Assembly: GCA_020850915.1 (NCBI GenBank)
Contig: JADZDV010000446.1
Location: 1 to 18,860 of the forward strand
DNA: 18,860 bases
Source of the DNA: Chloroflexota bacterium
GTDB taxonomy: Bacteria; Chloroflexota; UBA6077; JADZDV01
Reading direction: 5' to 3'
The translations under genes and the position numbers were made by a program. The notes under the pieces were generated by a model. That model was not told the DNA's origin and made no database searches. It saw nothing but the letters and a program-made list of their open reading frames with translations. This document shows positions 14,481-18,860 of this stretch, piece by piece; the first letter of the stretch is position 1; each line of letters begins with the position of its first letter.

Positions 14481-16148
14481 TTAGCTCCAGGCGAGCGGGG
14501 CGACCGCCTCGATGTCCGTCACGACGTCCACCACCACCGGCCGCTTCGCGGCGAACGCCTGGTCCAGCGCGGACGCGAGCTGGCCTGGCCTCTCGACCCG
14601 GATGCCAACGCAGCCCATCGACTCGGCCACCCTTGCCAGGTCGACGTCGTCAAACACCCACATCTCTCGTCCGTCCTGGCCCTGCTTGCCGCCGTAGGCC
14701 TGGTCCATGATCTGGATCTCCTGGTTCAGGGAGCGGTTGTCATTCACCAGGACGACCAGGTTGATACCGTAGCGCGCAGCCGTCTCCAGCTCGGCGAGGT
14801 GGTAGTACAGACCGCCGTCGCCGGTGAAGCAGAGCACCGGTCGGTCGGGGAGGGCGCACTTCACGCCCATGGCGCCCGGGAAACCCCAGCCGAGCGAGCC
14901 GGCGCAGCGGATGTAGCGCTGTGAGGCGTAGTTCAGGTCCACCTGGGCGCCCGTCCACATGCCGGAATGGCCGGTGTCGGAGACGAGCACTGCGTCGGAC
15001 GGCAGCCAGGCGGACAGCTCGCGGCAGACGCGCTCGGGCCGCATCGGCACGACCTCTGACTCGGCGTAGTTGCCGATCATGGCCTTCCACTCCGCCAGGA
15101 ACGCCTGGGTTCGCTCGAGCCACTCGGTCCGCTCCGGGCCGCGCTCCGCCAGCTCGATCATCCGCCGCAGGGAGACTCTGGCGTCGCCCAGGATGGAGGC
15201 GGCGTTCGGGTAGTTGCGGCCCAGCTCCTCCGGCGCGATGTCGAGCTGGATCACGGTGGTGCCCGCGCGAGGCAGCTTCCAGAAGTGGGTGACCTGGCCG
15301 CCAGTGTGGCTGCCGATGAAGAACACCACGTCCGCTTCCGCGACAGACTTGTTTGCGCAGGTGCGGGAGTACGTGCCGACCGCTCCGAGGGCTAGCGGGT
15401 GGTTCTCGGGCATCTGGCCCTTGGCGTTCAGCGCCGTCACGACCGGAACGTTCAGCTTCTCGGCCAGCTCCACCAGCTCCGGGCCCGCCTGCGACGCGGC
15501 CACGCCGCCGCCAGCGACGATGATTGGCCGCTTCGCGGCGGCGAGAATCTTCAACGCCTGGCGCACGCGATCGAGGTCCGGCTCGGGGCGGAACGCGGGG
15601 TAGCGACTGTAGTCCTGCTCGAAGATCAGGTCGAGATCGCCTTCTTCCTCGGCGACATGGCCGTGGTTGCCGCGGAACTCCAGGTGCACCGGCCCCGGAG
15701 CGCCGGTCGTCGCGACCCGGAACGCCTGCCGAAGCATGTCCGGGATGCGGTTGACGTCGTCCACCTCGGCGTTCCACTTGGTCACCGGGGCGAACATCGA
15801 GAAGTCCTCGATCTCCTGGTACGGCCGTCGGTACTTCGAGTCGGGGTGTCGCCCGCCGGTAATGGCGATGACCGGCGAGCCGGCCATGTAGGCGTCGCGC
15901 AATCCGGCGGCCAGGTTGGCGGCGCCGATCGTCTGGGCCAGGGCCAGGCCTGGCTTGCCAGACGCCCGCGCGTACCCGTCGGCCATGTAGGCGGCGGCCT
16001 TCTCGCCGTGCGTCACCACCCTGGTGATGCCCTTGCCCTCCATCGCCGCCATTGCAGGGATGATGATCGTCGGGACGAAGAAGAGGTGGCTGACCTCATA
16101 CGCGGTCATCGCTTCCGCGAAGTAACGAGCGCCTGTCATCCTTGGCAC
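14481..16148 (-). CDS. Thiamine-diphosphate-dependent enzyme, acetolactate synthase-like
   Basis: A 555-residue member of the three-domain ThDP family that includes acetolactate synthase, benzoylformate decarboxylase and related lyases. The N-terminal domain has THGEKAAAYMADGYAR with Glu49 as the cofactor-activating glutamate. The middle domain has IIVAGGGVAAS and ALNAKGQMPENHP. The C-terminal domain has GDGG at 443-446 and NDN at 469-471, the GDG...NDN magnesium/ThDP motif. No regulatory subunit (ilvN) follows; instead two SMP-30 genes do, so a catabolic C-C lyase, synthase or hydrolase is more likely than branched-chain synthesis. GTG 16148 is chosen over ATG 16139: AGGAGG at 16155-16160 is 6 nt from the former and 15 from the latter. 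The open frame upstream of this lacks family similarity. Confidence 0.9.
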   Translation of the reverse strand: MPRMTGARYFAEAMTAYEVSHLFFVPTIIIPAMAAMEGKGITRVVTHGEKAAAYMADGYARASGKPGLALAQTIGAANLAAGLRDAYMAGSPVIAITGGRHPDSKYRRPYQEIEDFSMFAPVTKWNAEVDDVNRIPDMLRQAFRVATTGAPGPVHLEFRGNHGHVAEEEGDLDLIFEQDYSRYPAFRPEPDLDRVRQALKILAAAKRPIIVAGGGVAASQAGPELVELAEKLNVPVVTALNAKGQMPENHPLALGAVGTYSRTCANKSVAEADVVFFIGSHTGGQVTHFWKLPRAGTTVIQLDIAPEELGRNYPNAASILGDARVSLRRMIELAERGPERTEWLERTQAFLAEWKAMIGNYAESEVVPMRPERVCRELSAWLPSDAVLVSDTGHSGMWTGAQVDLNYASQRYIRCAGSLGWGFPGAMGVKCALPDRPVLCFTGDGGLYYHLAELETAARYGINLVVLVNDNRSLNQEIQIMDQAYGGKQGQDGREMWVFDDVDLARVAESMGCVGIRVERPGQLASALDQAFAAKRPVVVDVVTDIEAVAPLAWS

Positions 16149-16154
16149 GGCATG

Positions 16155-16160
16155 CCTCCT
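16155..16160 (-). promoter_or_regulatory. Ribosome binding site fixing the GTG start of the ThDP enzyme
   Basis: AGGAGG on the minus strand, 6 nt before GTG 16148. An ATG lies immediately after it (16151-16153) but in another frame, and ATG 16139 is too far away for this site. Confidence 0.6.
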
Positions 16161-16577
16161 GGTTGGTGTGGGTCGAACAGGTCCACATCGTACCGCTTCG
16201 GGGACGCGGCGGGAAGCCAGGCTACTCGATGGGGTGCGCCCGAAACATGTTGCAGCGTGGTCGAGAGACCGGTAGCGCCCCGACACCGGCCGTTTCAACA
16301 CAAGTCGGCTGCATCCTACCGATGACACTGCCGGCAAGGCTGCCTGCGCATCAGGCGTCGCGGGTGTCGGTAGTCATGATCCGTCAGACGATCCCCTCAT
16401 TCCCTCGGCGGTCTGGCCCACCAGCCTGTCGAGGATCGGGCGGTGCGTCCGGAACATCAGGTCGATGACCGGCACGGCCAGACTGAGAGCGTTGCCTCCG
16501 TCGCGAAGCGCGCGCTCGATCAGTGCGGCTGGCCGCGTTGTTGCGGGCCGCTGCCGCGCGGCGGGTATCCTTCCAGC
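16161..16577. other. Spacer between divergent ThDP-operon and phosphatase genes
   Basis: About 415 bp without a confident gene. The part next to the ThDP gene (16161-16370) must contain the operon promoter, but no strong -10/-35 pair stands out; TACGAT on the minus strand near 16189 is the best -10 candidate, with a poor -35. No tRNA, repeat or palindrome longer than ~10 bp was seen. The part nearest the phosphatase carries a minus-strand stretch with coding-like codon use, listed separately. Confidence 0.4.
16374..16523 (-). CDS. Possible small or broken ORF with coding-like codon use
   Basis: About 49 codons read on the minus strand from CTG 16523 to TGA 16374. Nearly all end in G or C, and the text looks like a real helical protein tail (LIERALRDGGNALSLAV, PVIDLMFRTHRPILDRL). 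No ATG, GTG or Shine-Dalgarno fits: upstream the same frame runs antisense to the phosphatase, and the nearest alternatives are CTG here, TTG near 16582 or an internal ATG at 16457. It may be the 3' fragment of a lost gene or a small protein with an unusual start. No family was recognised. Confidence 0.35.
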   Translation of the reverse strand: MIERALRDGGNALSLAVPVIDLMFRTHRPILDRLVGQTAEGMRGSSDGS

Positions 16578-17213
16578 GTGCAAGCAGACCGGGTCGTCGT
16601 AGACGACGTCAAACCCCTGCCTCGGGTCGAAGAGCAACTGGAACGCCTCTTCGACGACCAGACGCTCCAGCGCGTGCTCGCGGCGGAGCCTCCCAGGGGG
16701 CTTCGGCACCGAGCCGAACAGCTCTACTGGACGCGCCGGGGTCACCCGTGGCCGGTCTGGGTGCCGGGCTGGGTCTGGGTCTCCGAGCGCCTGGCCGTTG
16801 GCTGCGCCGAGTCGGCCAGCACGCCTGATGTCCTGGCAGGATCTGGCCTGACGGCCGTGCTGTCTTGCCGTGCCAGGTCGGAAGCGGACGACTGGCGCCG
16901 GGCCCGAGCGTTCGCCGAGCACGGCCTGCTCGCGCGCCAGATCGGCTGGCCGGACTGCGCGCCGCCCAGCCGGCGCGCCCTGCGGATGGCAGCGGGCTGG
17001 GTCGTTCAGCAGTTAGACAGCGGCCACCGGGTGTTCGTGCACTGCCGCTGGGGTGTGGGACGATCGGGCGTCGTCGCCATGGCGGCCCTGGTCAATCTGG
17101 GCGCCACGGCGGAGGAGGCGTACTGGCGCGTCTGCCAGGCGCGCCCGCACGTCTTCCCGAACCTCACCCAGACCCGCGCCCTGATCCGTTACGCCGCCAG
17201 CCTCGGCCGCTGA
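16578..17213 (+). CDS. Dual-specificity/tyrosine phosphatase-like protein
   Basis: A 211-residue cysteine-based phosphatase. The P-loop VHCRWGVGRSG fits HCx2Gx2RS, with nucleophile Cys156 and phosphate-binding Arg162. Asp126 in GWPDCAPPS is a likely general acid. The preceding WVSERLAVGCAES and LTAVLSCRAR are typical early strands of the dual-specificity (DSP/KAP-like) fold. An additional ~60-residue N-terminal segment with charged helices (VEEQLERLFDDQTLQRVL) has no assigned role. Substrate could be a phosphoprotein, inositol phosphate or nucleotide. The start is uncertain: GTG 16578 is where protein-like sequence begins, but its Shine-Dalgarno is poor, and the frame is open to 16443. It converges on the next gene, with stops 21 nt apart. 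Confidence 0.82.
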   Translation: MQADRVVVDDVKPLPRVEEQLERLFDDQTLQRVLAAEPPRGLRHRAEQLYWTRRGHPWPVWVPGWVWVSERLAVGCAESASTPDVLAGSGLTAVLSCRARSEADDWRRARAFAEHGLLARQIGWPDCAPPSRRALRMAAGWVVQQLDSGHRVFVHCRWGVGRSGVVAMAALVNLGATAEEAYWRVCQARPHVFPNLTQTRALIRYAASLGR

Positions 17214-17234
17214 CCTCTCGACCGCGCTCCGGCC

Positions 17235-17762
17235 TCAGTCGTCGTCGCCGCCGAGCCACTCGAGCGCCCTCTTCTTGCGCTCGCCAGCGTCGCCGCTCTG
17301 AAACGGGTTCTTCCCGCCGGCTTCCTGGCGCGGTCGCAAGAACGGATTGAACCCGGGGTCGCGCGGCGCATCAGGGACTGGCCCGCCGGCGAACGGGTTG
17401 TCCGCGTCCACCGTCGAGGTCTTCCGTTCCGGAGCCGCCTCGCCCACTGGCAGCTCGGCCAGCCAGCGCGCCAGCATGGCTGCTGAGGTCTTCGCGGCCG
17501 GCTGGCTGTCGAACGTGCTGTCGAAGACTTCGAGCGGCGGCGCGTTGGCCGGGTCGAGGCCGGTGGCCGGGCCGAGCTGGCGGACGCTCAGGCGATGCCC
17601 GCCGTGGTCGACCTCCAGCTCGATGTGCTCGTCGCCGTGGAAGTCCAGGACGTCGCGCTTGATCCGCGCGCCGCGGCTCTTCAGATAGTCCACGGTCAGC
17701 CGGTCGAGACGGGACTGGACTCGCCTCGCCAGCTCGTCGTAGTCGTAGTCGAACAGACTCAT
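17235..17762 (-). CDS. Uncharacterised acidic protein with three NPF motifs
   Basis: A 175-residue cytoplasmic protein that I do not recognise. Residues 1-~110 could be a small alpha/beta domain: MSLFDYDYDELARRVQSRL is helical, IKRDVLDFHGDEHIELEVD is strand-like, and MLARWLAELP is helical. The remainder is low-complexity, rich in Pro, Gly, Asp and Arg, and repeats NPF three times (DNPFAGG, FNPFLRP, KNPFQSG) before a basic-then-acidic end (ERKKRALEWLGGDDD). No signal peptide, membrane segment or cysteine is present. Repeated short motifs in a disordered tail suggest a docking peptide for a partner, which is inference. ATG 17762 has GGAAG 4 nt upstream. It lies 27 nt downstream of the MmgE/PrpD gene and is probably co-transcribed with it. 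Confidence 0.75.
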   Translation of the reverse strand: MSLFDYDYDELARRVQSRLDRLTVDYLKSRGARIKRDVLDFHGDEHIELEVDHGGHRLSVRQLGPATGLDPANAPPLEVFDSTFDSQPAAKTSAAMLARWLAELPVGEAAPERKTSTVDADNPFAGGPVPDAPRDPGFNPFLRPRQEAGGKNPFQSGDAGERKKRALEWLGGDDD

Positions 17763-17789
17763 CGCGCTTCCGTCCCGCTCAGATAGCTG

Positions 17790-18860
17790 TCAGGTCGCGC
17801 TGGCCGCGGCCGGCGCGGTCAGCAGGTCTACCAGGTCGGTCGCCCGTTGCTGCCGCTCCAGCGAGAGACACAGCTCGATGGCGCGGTCGAGGCGCTCGGT
17901 CGAGATTGGGCGCGCCGCGTACGAGGCGCAGCGGCGGAACTTCGCCGTGAGCCCGTCGATGCCGAGCGGCGTGTTCGGATGGCCGAGCGGCCACTCCTGG
18001 TACTCCCGCTCGATCCGACCGTCCGTCAGACGAGCGGTCACCAGGGCCGGCGAGATGCCGCGCCCGCGCTCGGCGTCCATCTGGGCATCGGCCCGGCAGG
18101 AGACCTTCTGGGTCATCGCGAGCACGGTCGGATCGACGATCGTCTCGGGCGTGAAGTCCTCGAGCCGGACTTCACGCCGCAGCAGCGCCACGGCGGCCGT
18201 GTACGGCGCGCTGAACTGCGCGTCGACGATCGTCCTGGGCCGGCGCTTCGCCTCGATGGGATCCACGATGCTATCGAACGCGGCGCTCGTCAGGGCGATC
18301 TCCACCGACTCGACGTCCTCGGGGCGGACGCGTTGCGCCAGGCGCAGGCTGGCGTCGATCACGCCGTGGGTGAAGCGGCAGCTCGGATACGGCTTGTAGC
18401 TGAGCTGGGAGTGGACGAACGCCGTGCCGAGCCCGTCCAGGACGACGTTCCGGTCGTACTCGCCGCGCTGGTAGACGTTGAAGTAGCCGTAGCGCCCTTC
18501 AAAGATGTCGTGCGCGCCGGTGATGCCACGCTCGGCCATCTGGGCGGCCATCACACCAGCCTGAGCGGAGATCCCAACCTGGACTCGCTTGGTCATGGCC
18601 GCGTCCGCCACCGCCTGCATGTTGCCAGCCGCCTGGCAGTAGGCGATGCCCAGGGCGTCGAGCATCTGCGCCTCGTTCAGACCCATCAGCATGCCCGCCG
18701 TCGCCGCCGCCGCGAAGACGCCGAAATTGCTGGTCAGGACCCAGCCGGTCGGGCCGGGCGGCAGGGTCGGCGTGAGCCCGAGCCGGCAGACGAAGTCGAG
18801 CCCGAAGGCGATGGCCCGCACGGTCGCCTCGCCGCTCGCGCCGCGCGCCTCGGCCACCGC
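17790..18860 (-). CDS. MmgE/PrpD family protein (5' end outside the window)
   Basis: About 356 C-terminal residues of an MmgE/PrpD protein, the fold of 2-methylcitrate dehydratase and of cis-aconitate decarboxylase. Family features in order: SNFGVFAAAATAGMLMGLNE (the helical-domain core), IAYCQAAGNMQAV, TKRVQVGISAQAGVMAAQMA, GYFNVY, then SYKPYPSCRFTHGVIDA, the conserved K-P-Y-x-x-C/S-x-x-x-H segment at the start of the lid domain. VDAQFSAPYTAAVALL follows. Members are ~450-470 residues, so ~100 are missing at the window edge; the apparent GTG at 18857 is an internal valine. No methylcitrate synthase or other Prp gene is visible, so substrate is open; many such homologues act on unknown dicarboxylates. 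Confidence 0.92.
   Translation of the reverse strand, partial: AVAEARGASGEATVRAIAFGLDFVCRLGLTPTLPPGPTGWVLTSNFGVFAAAATAGMLMGLNEAQMLDALGIAYCQAAGNMQAVADAAMTKRVQVGISAQAGVMAAQMAERGITGAHDIFEGRYGYFNVYQRGEYDRNVVLDGLGTAFVHSQLSYKPYPSCRFTHGVIDASLRLAQRVRPEDVESVEIALTSAAFDSIVDPIEAKRRPRTIVDAQFSAPYTAAVALLRREVRLEDFTPETIVDPTVLAMTQKVSCRADAQMDAERGRGISPALVTARLTDGRIEREYQEWPLGHPNTPLGIDGLTAKFRRCASYAARPISTERLDRAIELCLSLERQQRATDLVDLLTAPAAASAT

Noticed and set aside
15399..16325. A 308-codon plus-strand open frame.
   Set aside because: Antisense of the ThDP enzyme, without any recognisable motif.
17235..17762. NPF motifs as ligands for EH domains.
   Set aside because: EH-domain recognition of NPF is eukaryotic; there is no ground for it in this bacterial context.
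1..18860. CRISPR arrays, tRNA genes, insertion sequences, phage genes or defence systems.
   Set aside because: No regularly spaced direct repeats, cloverleaf sequences, transposase motifs or nuclease/effector genes were found on reading both strands.

Overview
The window is high-GC bacterial DNA with dense coding on both strands, short intergenic gaps and mostly GC-ending codons. Nothing in it fixes the taxon. The mix of genes (thiocarboxylate-type cysteine synthase with a Mec-like peptidase, SMP-30 lactonases, a proline-iminopeptidase remnant, MmgE/PrpD) would suit a Chloroflexota or actinobacterial-type soil or thermal lineage; that is inference. No rRNA, tRNA, CRISPR array, insertion sequence or phage gene was seen.

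Left part (1-3883, + strand): an amino-acid biosynthesis block. It opens with the 3' end of a CysM-type cysteine synthase. A shrunken cystathionine gamma-synthase remnant follows in an overlapping frame, and then a Mec-like JAMM peptidase. CysM plus Mec points to CysO-thiocarboxylate cysteine synthesis. A promoter-like TATAAT lies over the Mec stop codon and leads into argG-argH, which overlap by 4 nt and perform the last two steps of arginine synthesis.

Middle part (3884-9900): a spacer with hairpins, among them a perfect 20-nt palindrome, precedes a PIG-L deacetylase. A polytopic membrane protein (- strand) is divergent from an amidohydrolase (+ strand). About 0.8 kb of gene debris follows on the - strand: a possible cupin start, then a proline-iminopeptidase fragment spread over several frames. 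Next comes a two-gene + strand cassette (carboxymuconolactone-decarboxylase-like protein and an exported dirigent/allene-oxide-cyclase-like protein). It converges on a small secreted protein across an 11-bp inverted repeat.

Right part (10028-18860): two tandem paralogous fold-type I aminotransferases (- strand), then a - strand catabolic-looking operon of a ThDP enzyme and two SMP-30 lactonase-like proteins. That operon ends in a strong hairpin at 12563-12595. A + strand dual-specificity-type phosphatase converges on an unrecognised NPF-motif protein, which lies downstream of an MmgE/PrpD protein cut by the window edge.

The most notable points are the in-frame collapsed CGS between cysM and mec, the tandem aminotransferases in which one copy has lost otherwise conserved active-site positions, the ThDP/SMP-30/SMP-30 operon of unknown substrate (one lactonase lacks a metal ligand), and the decayed - strand locus at 7680-8230.
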